DNA of 64,000 nt, taken from contig CP114483.1 in the NCBI GenBank assembly GCA_027186245.1, positions 16,140,220-16,204,219 of the forward strand. Reading direction: 5' to 3'. Position 1 is the first letter of the stretch, and every line of letters starts with the position of its first letter. Position numbers and translations under genes: made by a program. The notes beneath the pieces are model-generated. The model made no database searches, had not been told where the DNA came from, and saw nothing but the letters and a program-made list of their open reading frames with translations. This document shows positions 39,813 through 53,510 of this stretch, piece by piece. The stretch comes from Coriaria nepalensis (Eukaryota; Streptophyta; Magnoliopsida; Cucurbitales; Coriariaceae).

Positions 39813-42800
39813 TTTGCCCTTCAAACACGATTTTCTTACATAACCTGCAATTAATCTATTGAAGACAACAATGCATTATTTTAGCCTTAAAGAACATATC
39901 ATTCAGTCTTTTTAGATCATTAAATTGTTTGAAAGCACTTCGAACTAGTTCTATTTTCGCATTTAAAACACGACTTTCATCCATGACTTGCAATTGATCT
40001 ACTGAAGGCAACTGTTCATTTTTTTAGTGTTAAAGTCATATTATTGCATCTCTTTTACTCATTAAATCATTCTAAATCACTTCAGACGAAATTCACCTTT
40101 TAAACATGACTTTCGTGCATAACTTGCAGTTGATCTATTGAAGGCAACTATACATTTACTTAGCGTTAAAATCCTGTCATTGAGGCTCTTCTAGTCATTA
40201 AATCAATATAAATGAATTCGAACGAATTATATTTTTGCCCTTCAAACATGATTTTCTTACATAACCTGCAATTAATCTATTGAATACAACAATGCATTAT
40301 TTTAGCCTTAAAGAGCATATCATTCAGTCTTTTAGATCATTAAATTGTTTGAAAGCACTTCGAACTAATTCTATTTTCGCATTTAAAACACGACTTTCAT
40401 GCATAACTTGCAATTGATCTGCTGAAGGCAACTATGCATTTTTTTAGTGTTAAAGTCATATTATTGCTCTCTTTTACTCATTAAATCATTCTAAATCACT
40501 TCAGACGAAATTCACCTTTTAAACATGACTTTCGTGCATAACTTGCAGTTGATCAATTGAAGGCAACTATACATTTACTTAGCGTTAAAATCATGTCATT
40601 GAGGCTCTTCTAGTCATTAAATCAATATAAATGAATTCGAACGAATTATATTTTTGCCCTTCAAACATGATTTTCTTACATAACCTGCAATTAATCTTTT
40701 GAATACAACAATGCATTATTTTAGCCTTAAAGAGCATATCATTCAGTCTTTTAGATCATTAAATTGTTTGAAAGCACTTCGAACTAATTCTATTTTCGCA
40801 TTTAAAACACGACTTTCATGCATAACTTGCAATTGATCTACTGAAGGCAACTACACATTTTTTTAGTGTTAAAGTCATATTATTGCATGTCTTTTACTCA
40901 CTAAATCATTCTAAATCACTTCAGACGAAATTCACCTTTTAAACATGCCTTTCGTGCCTAACTTGCAGTTGATCTATTGAAGGCAACTATACATTTACTT
41001 AGCGTTAAAATGATGTCATTGAGGCTCTTCTAGTCATTAAATCATTATAAATGAATTCGAACGAATTATATTTTTGCCCTTCAAACACGATTTTCTTACA
41101 TAACCTGCAATTAATCTATTGAAGACAACAATGCATTATTTTAGCCTTAAAGAACATATCATTGAGTCTTTTTAGATCATTAAATTGTTTGAAAGCACTT
41201 CGAACTAGTTCTATTTTCGCATTTAAAACACGACTTTCATCCATGACTTGCAATTGATCTACTGAAGGCAACTGTTCATTTTTTTAGTGTTAAAGTCATA
41301 TTATTGCATCTCTTTTACTCATTAAATCATTCTAAATCACTTCAGACGAAATTCACCTTTTAAACATGACTTTCGTGCATAACTTGCAGTTGATCTATTG
41401 AAGGCAACTATACATTTACTTAGCGTTAAAATCCTGTCATTGAGGCTCTTCTAGTCATTAAATCAATATAAATGAATTCGAACGAATTATATTTTTGCCC
41501 TTCAAACATGATTTTCTTACATAACCTGCAATTAATCTATTGAATACAACAATGCATTATTTTAGCCTTAAAGAGCATATCATTCAGTCTTTTAGATCAT
41601 TAAATTGTTTGAAAGCACTTCGAACTAATTCTATTTTCGCATTTAAAACACGACTTTCATGCATAACTTGCAATTGATCTGCTGAAGGCAACTATGCATT
41701 TTTTTAGTGTTAAAGTCATATTATTGCTCTCTTTTACTCATTAAATCATTCTAAATCACTTCAGACGAAATTCACCTTTTAAACATGACTTTCGTGCATA
41801 ACTTGCAGTTGATCAATTGAAGGCAACTATACATTTACTTAGCGTTAAAATCATGTCATTGAGGCTCTTCTAGTCATTAAATCAATATAAATGAATTCGA
41901 ACGAATTATATTTTTGCCCTTCAAACATGATTTTCTTACATAACCTGCAATTAATCTTTTGAATACAACAATGCATTATTTTAGCCTTAAAGAGCATATC
42001 ATTCAGTCTTTTAGATCATTAAATTGTTTGAAAGCACTTCGAACTAATTCTATTTTCGCATTTAAAACACGACTTTCATGCATAACTTGCAATTGATCTA
42101 CTGAAGGCAACTACACATTTTTTTAGTGTTAAAGTCATATTATTGCATGTCTTTTACTCACTAAATCATTCTAAATCACTTCAGACGAAATTCACCTTTT
42201 AAACATGCCTTTCGTGCCTAACTTGCAGTTGATCTATTGAAGGCAACTATACATTTACTTAGCGTTAAAATGATGTCATTGAGGCTCTTCTAGTCATTAA
42301 ATCATTATAAATGAATTCGAACGAATTATATTTTTGCCCTTCAAACACGATTTTCTTACATAACCTGCAATTAATCTATTGAAGACAACAATGCATTATT
42401 TTAGCCTTAAAGAACATATCATTCAGTCTTTTTAGATCATTAAATTGTTTGAAAGCACTTCGAACTAGTTCGATTTTCGCATTTAAAACACGACTTTCAT
42501 CCATGACTTGCAATTGATCTACTGAAGGCAACTGTTCATTTTTTAAGTGTTAAAGTCATATTATTGCATCTCTTTTACTCATTAAATCATTCTAAATCAC
42601 TTCAGACGAAATTCACCTTTTAAACATGACTTTCGTGCATAACTTGCAGTTGATCTATTGAAGGCAACTATACATTTACTTAGCGTTAAAATCCTGTCAT
42701 TGAGGCTCTTCTAGTCATTAAATCAATATAAATGAATTCGAACGAATTATATTTTTGCCCTTCAAACATGATTTTCTTACATAACCTGCAATTAATCTAT

Positions 42801-43592
42801 TGAATACAACAATGCATTATTTTAGCCTTAAAGAGCATATCATTCAGTCTTTTAGATCATTAAATTGTTTGAAAGCACTTCGAACTAATTCTATTTTCGC
42901 ATTTAAAACACGACTTTCATGCATAACTTGCAATTGATCTGCTGAAGGCAACTATGCATTTTTTTAGTGTTAAAGTCATATTATTGCTCTCTTTTACTCA
43001 TTAAATCATTCTAAATCACTTCAGACGAAATTCACCTTTTAAACATGACTTTCGTGCATAACTTGCAGTTGATCAATTGAAGGCAACTATACATTTACTT
43101 AGCGTTAAAATCATGTCATTGAGGCTCTTCTAGTCATTAAATCAATATAAATGAATTCGAACGAATTATATTTTTGCCCTTCAAACATGATTTTCTTACA
43201 TAACCTGCAATTAATCTTTTGAATACAACAATGCATTATTTTAGCCTTAAAGAGCATATCATTCAGTCTTTTAGATCATTAAATTGTTTGAAAGCACTTC
43301 GAACTAATTCTATTTTCGCATTTAAAACACGACTTTCATGCATAACTTGCAATTGATCTACTGAAGGCAACTACACATTTTTTTAGTGTTAAAGTCATAT
43401 TATTGCATGTCTTTTACTCACTAAATCATTCTAAATCACTTCAGACGAAATTCACCTTTTAAACATGACTTTCGTGCCTAACTTGCAGTTGATCTATTGA
43501 AGGCAACTATACATTTACTTAGCGTTAAAATGATGTCATTGAGGCTCTTCTAGTCATTAAATCATTATAAATGAATTCGAACGAATTATATT
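39813..43592. repeat. 1260-bp X-Y-Z higher-order repeat, three tandem copies
   Basis: Copies at 39813-41072, 41073-42332 and 42333-43592 are each 1260 bp (9 subunits, 3 trimers) and nearly identical. Differences seen by eye are few: 'attgagtc' at 41164, 'ctagttcgatt' near 42472, 'tttaagtg' near 42545, and 'catgccttt' shared by the first two copies' Z units. Another X follows at 43593, then X again at 44014. Units within one copy (X against Y against Z) differ far more than the same unit between copies, the defining pattern of a homogenised HOR as in primate alpha satellite. Confidence 0.92.
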
Positions 43593-44826
43593 TTTGCCCT
43601 TCAAACACGATTTTCTTACATAACCTGCAATTAATCTATTGAAGACAACAATGCATTATTTTAGCCTTAAAGAACATATCATTCAGTCTTTTTAGATCAT
43701 TAAATTGTTTGAAAGCACTTCGAACTAGTTCTATTTTCGCATTTAAAACACGACTTTCATCCATGACTTGCAATTGATCTACTGAAGGCAACTGTTCATT
43801 TTTTTAGTGTTAAAGTCATATTATTGCATCTCTTTTACTCATTAAATCATTCTAAATCACTTCAGACGAAATTCACCTTTTAAACATGACTTTCGTGCAT
43901 AACTTGCAGTTGATCTATTGAAGGCAACTATACATTTACTTAGCGTTAAAATCATGTCATTGAGGCTCTTCTAGTCATTAAATCATTATAAATGAATTCG
44001 AACGAATTATATTTTTGCCCTTCAAACACGATTTTCTTACATAACCTGCAATTAATCTATTGAAGACAACAATGCATTATTTTAGCCTTAAAGAACATAT
44101 CATTCAGTCTTTTTAGATCATTAAATTGTTTGAAAGCACTTCGAACTAGTTCTATTTTCGCATTTAAAACATGACTTTCATCCATGACTTGCAATTGATC
44201 TACTGAAGGCAACTGTTCATTTTTTTAGTGTTAAAGTCATATTATTGCATCTCTTTTACTCATTAAATCATTCTAAATCACTTCAGACGAAATTCACCTT
44301 TTAAACATGACTTTCGTGCATAACCTGCAGTTGATCTATTGAAGGCAACTATACATTTACTTAGCGTTAAAATCCTGTCATTGAGGCTCTTCTAGTCATT
44401 AAATCAATATAAATGAATTCGAACGAATTATATTTTTGCCCTTCAAACATGATTTTCTTACATAACCTGCAATTAATCTATTGAATACAACAATGCATTA
44501 TTTTAGCCTTAAAGAGCATATCATTCAGTCTTTTAGATCATTAAATTGTTTGAAAGCACTTCGAACTAATTCTATTTTCGCATTTAAAACACGACTTTCA
44601 TGCATAACTTGCAATTGATCTGCTGAAGGCAACTATGCATTTTTTTAGTGTTAAAGTCATATTATTGCTCTCTTTTACTCATTAAATCATTCTAAATCAC
44701 TTCAGACGAAATTCACCTTTTAAACATGACTTTCGTGCATAACTTGCAGTTGATCAATTGAAGGCAACTATACATTTACTTAGCGTTAAAATCATGTCAT
44801 TGAGGCTCTTCTAGTCATTAAATCAA

Positions 44827-45708
44827 TATAAATGAATTCGAACGAATTATATTTTTGCCCTTCAAACATGATTTTCTTACATAACCTGCAATTAATCTTT
44901 TGAATACAACAATGCATTATTTTAGCCTTAAAGAGCATATCATTAAGTGTTTTAGATCATTAAATTGTTTGAAAGCACTTCGAACTAATTCTATTTTCGC
45001 ATTTAAAACACGACTTTCATGCATAACTTGCAATTGATCTACTGAAGGCAACTACACATTTTTTTTGTGTTAAAGTCATATTATTGCATCTCTTTTACTC
45101 ATTAAATCATTCTAAATCACTACAGACGAAATTCACGTTTTAAACATGACTTTCGTGCATAACTTGCAGTTGATCTAGTGAAGGCAACTATACATTTACT
45201 TAGCCTTAAAATCATGTCATTGAGGCTCTTCTAGTCATTAAATCATTATAAATGAATTCGAACGAATTATATTTTTGCCCTTCAAACATGATTTTCTTAC
45301 ATAACCTGCAATTAATCTTTTGAATACAACAATGCATTATTTTAGCCTTAAAGAGCATATCATTAAGTGTTTTAGATCATTAAATTGTTTGAAAGCACTT
45401 CGAACTAATTCTATTTTCGCATTTAAAACACGACTTTCATGCATAACTTGCAATTGATCTACTGAAGGCAACTACACATTTTTTTTGTGTTAAAGTCATA
45501 TTATTGCATCTCTTTTACTCATTAAATCATTCTAAATCACTACAGACGAAATTCACGTTTTAAACATGACTTTCGTGCATAACTTGCAGTTGATCTAGTG
45601 AAGGCAACTATACATTTACTTAGCCTTAAAATCATGTCATTGAGGCTCTTCTAGTCATTAAATCATTATAAATGAATTCGAACGAATTATATTTTTGCCC
45701 TTCAAACA
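44827..45708. repeat. Exact single-unit tandem duplication (420 bp)
   Basis: Bases 44827-45288 are the same as 45247-45708, a 462-bp exact self-match at a 420-bp shift. It includes private variants 'cattaagtgtttt', 'cactacagacg', 'attcacgtttt' and 'gatctagtg'. It is bounded by 'tcaata' against 'tcatta' on the left and 'aaacatg' against 'aaacacg' on the right. This is a very recent one-trimer duplication inside the 1260-bp HOR region. Confidence 0.9.
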
Positions 45709-47150
45709 CGATTTTCTTACATCACCTGCAATTAATCTATTGAAGACAACAATGCATTATTTTAGCCTTAAAGAGCATATCATTCAGTCTTTTTAGATCA
45801 TTAAATTGTTTGAAATCACTTCGAACTAGTTCTATTTTCGCATTTAAAACACTACTTTCATGCATGACTTGCAATTGATCTACTGAAGGCAACTATGCAT
45901 TTTTTTAGTGTTAAAGTCATATTATTGCATGTCTTTTACTCACTAAATCATTCTAAATCACTTCAGACGAAATTCACCTTTTAAACATGACTTTCGTGCC
46001 TAACTTGCAGTTGATCTATTGAAGGCAACTATACATTTACTTAGCGTTAAAATGATGTCATTGAGGCTCTTCTAGTCATTAAATCATTATAAATGAATTC
46101 GAACGAATTATATTTTTGCCCTTCAAAAATGATTTTCTTACATAACCTGCAATTAATCTATCGAATACAACAATGCATTATTTTAGCCTTAAAGAGCATA
46201 TAATTCAGTCTTTTAGATCATTAAATTGTTTGAAAGCACTTCGAACTAATTCTATTTTCGCATTTAAAACACGACTTTCATGCATAACTTGCAATTGATC
46301 TGCTGAAGGCAACTAGGCATTTTTTTAGTGTTAAAGTCATATTATTGCATCTCTTTTACTCACTAAATCATTCTAAATCACTTCAGACGAAATTCACCTT
46401 TTAAACATGACTTTCGTGCATAACTTGCAGTTGATCTATTGAAGGAAACTATACATTTACTTAGCGTTAAAATCATGTCATTGAGGCTCTTCTAGTCGTT
46501 AAATCATTATAAATGAATTCGAACGACTTATATTTTTGCCCTTAAAAAATGATTTTCTTACATAACCTGCAATTAATCTATCGAATACAACAATGCATTA
46601 TTTTAGCCTTAAAGAGCATATCATTCAGTCTTTTAGATCATTAAATTGTTTGGAAGCACTTCGAACTAATTCTATTTTCGCATTTAAAACACGACTTTCA
46701 TGCATAACTTGCAATTGATCTCCTGAAGGAAACTATGCATTTTTTTAGTGTTAAAGTCATATTATTGCATCTCTTTTACTCATTAAATCATTCTAAATCA
46801 CTTCAGACGAATTCACCTTTTAAACATGACTTTCGTGCATAACTTGCAGTTGATCTACTGAAGGCAACTATACATTTACTTAGCCTTAAAATCATGTCAT
46901 TGAGGCTCTTCTAGTCATTAAATCAATATAAATGAATTCGAACGAATTATATTTTTGCCCTTCAAACATGATTTTCTTACATAACCTGCAATTAATCTAT
47001 TGAATACAACAATGCATTATTTTAGCCTTAAAGAGCATATCATTCAGCCTTTTCGGATCATTAAATTGTTTGAAAGCACTTCGAACTAGTTCTATTTTCG
47101 CATTTAAAACACGACTTTCATGCATAACTTGCAATTGATCGACTGAAGGC
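45477..47150. repeat. 3783-bp (9-unit) duplication, copy 1
   Basis: Matches 49260-50934. Shared rare variants include 'cactacagacg', 'catcacctgcaatt', 'actactttcatgcatgac', 'cgacttatatttttgccc', 'gaaggaaactatg', 'cattcagcctttt' and 'gatcgactg'. The shift is 3783 bp, becoming 3784 after a 1-bp loss at about 46810 ('gacgaattc' for 'gacgaaattc'). Between the copies lies X-type sequence and one full X-Y-Z copy at 47796-49055. Confidence 0.85.
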
Positions 47151-47795
47151 AACTACACATTTTTTTAGTGTTAAAGTCATATTATTGCATGTCTTTTACT
47201 CACTAAATCATTCTAAATCACTTCAGACGAAATTCACCTTTTAAACATGACTTTCGTGCCTAACTTGCAGTTGATCTATTGAAGGCAACTATACATTTAC
47301 TTAGCGTTAAAATGATGTCATTGAGGCTCTTCTAGTCATTAAATGATTATAAATGAATTCGAACGAATTATATTTTTGCCCTTCAAACACGATTTTCTTA
47401 CATAACCTGCAATTAATCTATTGAAGACAACAATGCATTATTTTAGCCTTAAAGAACATATCATTCAGTCTTTTTAGATCATTAAATTGTTTGAAAGCAC
47501 TTCGAACTAGTTCTATTTTCGCATTTAAAACACGACTTTCATGCATAACTTGCAATTGATCTACTGAAGGAAACTATGCATTTTTTTAGTGTTAAAGTCA
47601 TATTATTGCATCTCTTTTACTCACTAAATCATTCTAAATCACTTCAGACGAAATTCACCTTTTAAACATGACTTTCGTGCATAACTTGCAGTTGATCTAC
47701 TGAAGGCAACTATACATTTACTTAGCCTTAAAATCATGTCATTGAGGCTCTTCTAGTCATTAAATCATTATAAATGAATTCGAACGAATTATATT

Positions 47796-49055
47796 TTTGC
47801 CCTTCAAACACGATTTTCTTACATAACCTGCAATTAATCTATTGAAGACAACAATGCATTATTTTAGCCTTAAAGAACATATCATTCAGTCTTTTTAGAT
47901 CATTAAATTGTTTGGAAGCACTTCGAACTAGTTCTATTTTCGCATTTAAAACACGACTTTCATCCATGACTTGCAATTGATCTACTGAAGGCAACTGTTC
48001 ATTTTTTTAGTGTTAAAGTCATATTATTGCATCTCTTTTACTCATTAAATCATTCTAAATCACTTCAGACGAAATTCACCTTTTAAACATGACTTTCGTG
48101 CATAACTTGCAGTTGATCTATTGAAGGCAACTATACATTTACTTAGCGTTAAAATCCTGTCATTGAGGCTCTTCTAGTCATTAAATCAATATAAATGAAT
48201 TCGAACGAATTATATTTTTGCCCTTCAAACATGATTTTCTTACATAACCTGCAATTAATCTATTGAATACAACAATGCATTATTTTAGCCTTAAAGAGCA
48301 TATCATTCAGTCTTTTAGATCATTAAATTGTTTGAAAGCACTTCGAACTAATTCTATTTTCGCATTTAAAACACGACTTTCATGCATAACTTGCAATTGA
48401 TCTGCTGAAGGCAACTATGCATTTTTTTAGTGTTAAAGTCATATTATTGCTCTCTTTTACTCATTAAATCATTCTAAATCACTTCAGACGAAATTCACCT
48501 TTTAAACATGACTTTCGTGCATAACTTGCAGTTGATCAATTGAAGGCAACTATACATTTACTTAGCGTTAAAATCATGTCATTGAGGCTCTTCTAGTCAT
48601 TAAATCAATATAAATGAATTCGAACGAATTATATTTTTGCCCTTCAAACATGATTTTCTTACATAACCTGCAATTAATCTTTTGAATACAACAATGCATT
48701 ATTTTAGCCTTAAAGAGCATATCATTCAGTCTTTTAGATCATTAAATTGTTTGAAAGCACTTCGAACTAATTCTATTTTCGCATTTAAAACACGACTTTC
48801 ATGCATAACTTGCAATTGATCTACTGAAGGCAACTACACATTTTTTTAGTGTTAAAGTCATATTATTGCATGTCTTTTACTCACTAAATCATACTAAATC
48901 ACTTCAGACGAAATTCACCTTTTAAACATGACTTTCGTGCCTAACTTGCAGTTGATCTATTGAAGGCAACTATACATTTACTTAGCGTTAAAATGATGTC
49001 ATTGAGGCTCTTCTAGTCATTAAATCATTATAAATGAATTCGAACGAATTATATT
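47796..49055. repeat. 1260-bp X-Y-Z higher-order repeat, late copy
   Basis: Complete X-Y-Z copy of exactly 1260 bp with all the signature variants of 39813-43592, plus private changes 'tttggaagc' near 47911 and 'catactaaat' near 48890. It lies about 4 kb beyond the main triplet, separated by rearranged units. This shows that the HOR once extended further or was copied by the 3783-bp event. Confidence 0.88.
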
Positions 49056-49259
49056 TTTGCCCTTCAAACACGATTTTCTTACATAACCTGCAATTAATCT
49101 ATTGAAGACAACAATGCATTATTTTAGCCTTAAAGAACATATCATTCAGTCTTTTTAGATCATTAAATTGTTTGAAAGCACTTCGAACTAGTTCTATTTT
49201 CGCATTTAAAACACGACTTTCATGCATGACTTGCAATTGATCTACTGAAGGCAACTATG

Positions 49260-50934
49260 CATTTTTTTTGTGTTAAAGTCATATTATTGCATCTCTTTTA
49301 CTCATTAAATCATTCTAAATCACTACAGACGAAATTCACGTTTTAAACATGACTTTCGTGCATAACTTGCAGTTGATCTAGTGAAGGCAACTATACATTT
49401 ACTTAGCCTTAAAATCATGTCATTGAGGCTCTTCTAGTCATTAAATCATTATAAATGAATTCGAACGAATTATATTTTTGCCCTTCAAACACGATTTTCT
49501 TACATCACCTGCAATTAATCTATTGAAGACAACAATGCATTATTTTAGCCTTAAAGAGCATATCATTCAGTCTTTTTAGATCATTAAATTGTTTGAAATC
49601 ACTTCGAACTAGTTCTATTTTCGCATTTAAAACACTACTTTCATGCATGACTTGCAATTGATCTACTGAAGGCAACTATGCATTTTTTTAGTGTTAAAGT
49701 CATATTATTGCATGTCTTTTACTCACTAAATCATTCTAAATCACTTCAGACGAAATTCACCTTTTAAACATGACTTTCGTGCCTAACTTGCAGTTGATCT
49801 ATTGAAGGCAACTATACATTTACTTAGCGTTAAAATCATGTCATTGAGGCTCTTCTAGTCATTAAATCATTATAAATGAATTCGAACGAATTATCTTTTT
49901 GCCCTTCAAAAATGATTTTCTTACATAACCTGCAATTAATCTATCGAATACAACAATGCATTATTTTAGCCTTAAAGAGCATATCATTCAGTCTTTTAGA
50001 TCATTAAATTGTTTGAAAGCACTTCGAACTAATTCTATTTTCGCATTTAAAACACGACTTTCATGCATAACTTGCAATTGATCTGCTGAAGGCAACTAGG
50101 CATTTTTTTAGTGTTAAAGTCATATTATTGCATCTCTTTTACTCACTAAATCATTCTAAATCACTTCAGACGAAATTCACCTTTTAAACATGACTTTCGT
50201 GCATAACTTGCAGTTGATCTATTGAAGGAAACTATACATTTACTTAGCGTTAAAATCATGTCATTGAGGCTCTTCTAGTCGTTAAATCATTATAAATGAA
50301 TTCGAACGACTTATATTTTTGCCCTTAAAAAATGATTTTCTTACATAACCTGCAATTAATCTATCGAATACAACAATGCATTATTTTAGCCTTAAAGAGC
50401 ATATCATTCAGTCTTTTAGATCATTAAATTGTTTGGAAGCACTTCGAACTAATTCTATTTTCGCATTTAAAACACGACTTTCATGCATAACTTGCAATTG
50501 ATCTCCTGAAGGAAACTATGCATTTTTTTAGTGTTAAAGTCATATTATTGCATCTCTTTTACTCATTAAATCATTCTAAATCACTTCAGACGAAATTCAC
50601 CTTTTAAACATGACTTTCGTGCATAACTTGCAGTTGATCTACTGAAGGCAACTATACATTTACTTAGCCTTAAAATCATGTCATTGAGGCTCTTCTAGTC
50701 ATTAAATCAATATAAATGAATTCGAACGAATTATATTTTTGCCCTTCAAACATGATTTTCTTACATAACCTGCAATTAATCTATTGAATACAACAATGCA
50801 TTATTTTAGCCTTAAAGAGCATATCATTCAGCCTTTTCAGATCATTAAATTGTTTGAAAGCACTTCGAACTAGTTCTATTTTCGCATTTAAAACACGACT
50901 TTCATGCATAACTTGCAATTGATCGACTGAAGGC
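49260..50934. repeat. 3783-bp (9-unit) duplication, copy 2
   Basis: Partner of 45477-47150. The match ends after 'gatcgactgaaggcaact', where copy 1 continues 'acacattt' and copy 2 continues 'gttcattt'. Both endings are known A variants, so the breakpoint is an exchange between homologous A subunits. Confidence 0.85.
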
Positions 50935-53510
50935 AACTGTTCATTTTTTTAGTGTTAAAGTCATATTATTGCATCTCTTTTACTCATTAAATCATTCTAA
51001 ATCACTTCAGACGAAATTCACCTTTTAAACATGACTTTCGTGCATAACTTGCAGTTGATCTTTTGAAGGCAACTACACATTTACTTAGCGTTAAAATCAT
51101 GTCATTGAGGCTCTTCTAGTCATTAAATCAATATAAATGAATTCGAACGAATTATATTTTCGCCCTTCAAACATGATTTTCTTACATAACCTGCAATTAA
51201 TCTATTGAATACAACAATGCATTATTTTAGCCTTAAAGAGCATATCATTCAGCCTTTTCAGATCATTAAATTGTTTGAAAGCACTTCGAACTAGTTCTAT
51301 TTTCGCATTTAAAACACGACTTTCATGCAAAACTTACAATTGATCTACTGAAGGCAACTATGCATTTTTTTAGTGTTAAAGTCATATTATTGCATTCCTT
51401 TTACTCATTAAATCATTCTAAATCACTTCAGACGAAATTCACCTTTTAAACATGAATTTCGTGCATAACTTGCAGTTGATATATTGAAGGAAACTATACA
51501 TTTACTTAGCGTTAAAATCATGTCATTGAGGCTCTTCTAGTCGTTAAATCATTATAAATGAATTCGAACGACTTATATTTTTGCCCTTCAAAAATAATTT
51601 TCTTACATAACCTGCAATTAATCTATCGAATACAACATTGCATTATTTTAGCCTTAAAGAACATATCATTCAGTCTTTTCAGATCATTAAATTGTTTGAA
51701 AGCACTTCGAACTAGTTCTATTTTCGCATTTAAAACACGACTTTCATGCATAACTTGCAATTGATCTAGTGAAGGCAACTATGCATTTTTTTAGTGTTAA
51801 AGTCATATTATTGCATCTCTTTTACTCATTAAATCATTCTAAATCACTTCAGATGAAATTCGTCTTTTAAACATGTCGTTCGTGCATAATTTGTAGTTGA
51901 TCTATTGAAGGCAACTATACATTTACTTAGCGTTAAAATCATGTCATTGAGGCTCTTCTAGTCATTAAATCATTATAAATGAATTCGAACGAATTATATT
52001 TTTTTGCCCTTCAAAAATGATTTTCTTACATAACCTGCAATTAATCTATTAAAGACAACATTGCATTATTTCAGCCTTAAAGAGCATATCATTCAGTCTT
52101 TTTAGATCATTAAATTGTTTGAAAGCACTTCGAACTAGTTCTATTTTCGCATTTAAAACACGACTTTCATGCATAACTTGCAATTGATCGACTGAAGGCA
52201 ACTGTTCATTTTTTTAGTGTTAAAGTCATATTATTGCATCTCTTTTACTCATTAAATCATTCTAAATCACTTCAGACGAAATTCACCTTTTAATCATGAC
52301 TTTCGTGCATAACTTGCAGTTGATCTTTTGAAGGCAACTATACATTTACTTAGCGTTAAAATCATGTCATTGAGGCTCTTCTAGTCATTAAATCAATATA
52401 AATGAATTCGAACGAATTATATTTTTGCCCTTCAAACATGATTTTCTTACATAACCTGCAATTAATCTATCGAATACAACAATGCATTATTTTAGCCTTA
52501 AAGAACATATCATTCAGTCTTTTCAGATCATTAAATTGTTTGGAAGCACTTCGAACTAGTTCTATTTTCGCATTTAAAACACGACTTTCATGCATAACTT
52601 GCAATTGATCGACTGAAGGCAACTGTTCATTTTTTTAGTGTTAAAGTCATATTATTGCATCTCTTTTACTCATTAAATCATTCTAAATCACTTCAGACGA
52701 AATTCACCTTTTAAACATGACTTTCGTGCATAACTTGCAGTTGATCTTTTGAAGGCAACTATACATTTACTTAGCATTAAAATCATGTCATTGAGGCTCT
52801 TCTAGTCATTAAATCAATATAAATGAATTCGAACGAATTATATTTTTGCCCTTCAAACATGATTTTCTTACATAACCTGCAATTAATCTATTGAATACAA
52901 CAATGCATTATTTTAGCCTTAAAGAGCATATCATTCAGTCTTTTAGATCATTAAATTGTTTGAAAGCACTTCGAACTAATTCTATTTTCGCATTTAAAAC
53001 ACGACTTTCATGCATCACTTGCAATTGATCTGCTGAAGGCAACTATGCATTTTTTTAGTGTTAAAGTCATATTATTGCTCTCTTTTACTCATTAAATCAT
53101 TCTAAATCACTTCAGACGAAATTCACCTTTTAAACATGACTTTCGTGCATAACTTGCAGTTGATCAATTGAAGGCAACTATACATTTACTTAGCGTTAAA
53201 ATCCTGTCATTGAGGCTCTTCTAGTCATTAAATCAATATAAATGAATTCGAACGAATTATATTTTTGCCCTTCAAACATGATTTTCTTACATAACCTGCA
53301 ATTAATCTATTGAATACAACAATGCATTATTTTAGCTTTAAAGAGCATATCATTCAGTCTTTTAGATCATTAAATTGTTTGAATGCACTTCGAACTAGTT
53401 CTATTTTCGCATTTAAAACACGACTTTCATGCATAACTTGCAATTGATCTACTGAAGGCAACTGTTCATTTTTTTAGTGTTAAAGTCATATTATTGCATC
53501 TCTTTTACTC
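50935..53510. repeat. Transition units between HOR regions
   Basis: About six trimers without a clear multi-unit order. Two have 'gatcgactg' with 'aactgttc' and 'gatcttttg' (about 52.2 and 52.6 kb). One B subunit near 51855-51895 is unusually diverged ('gatgaaattcgtc', 'catgtcgttcg', 'cataatttgtag'). Another C near 51590 has 'aaaataatt' and 'acattgcatt'. No gene seen. Confidence 0.7.
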
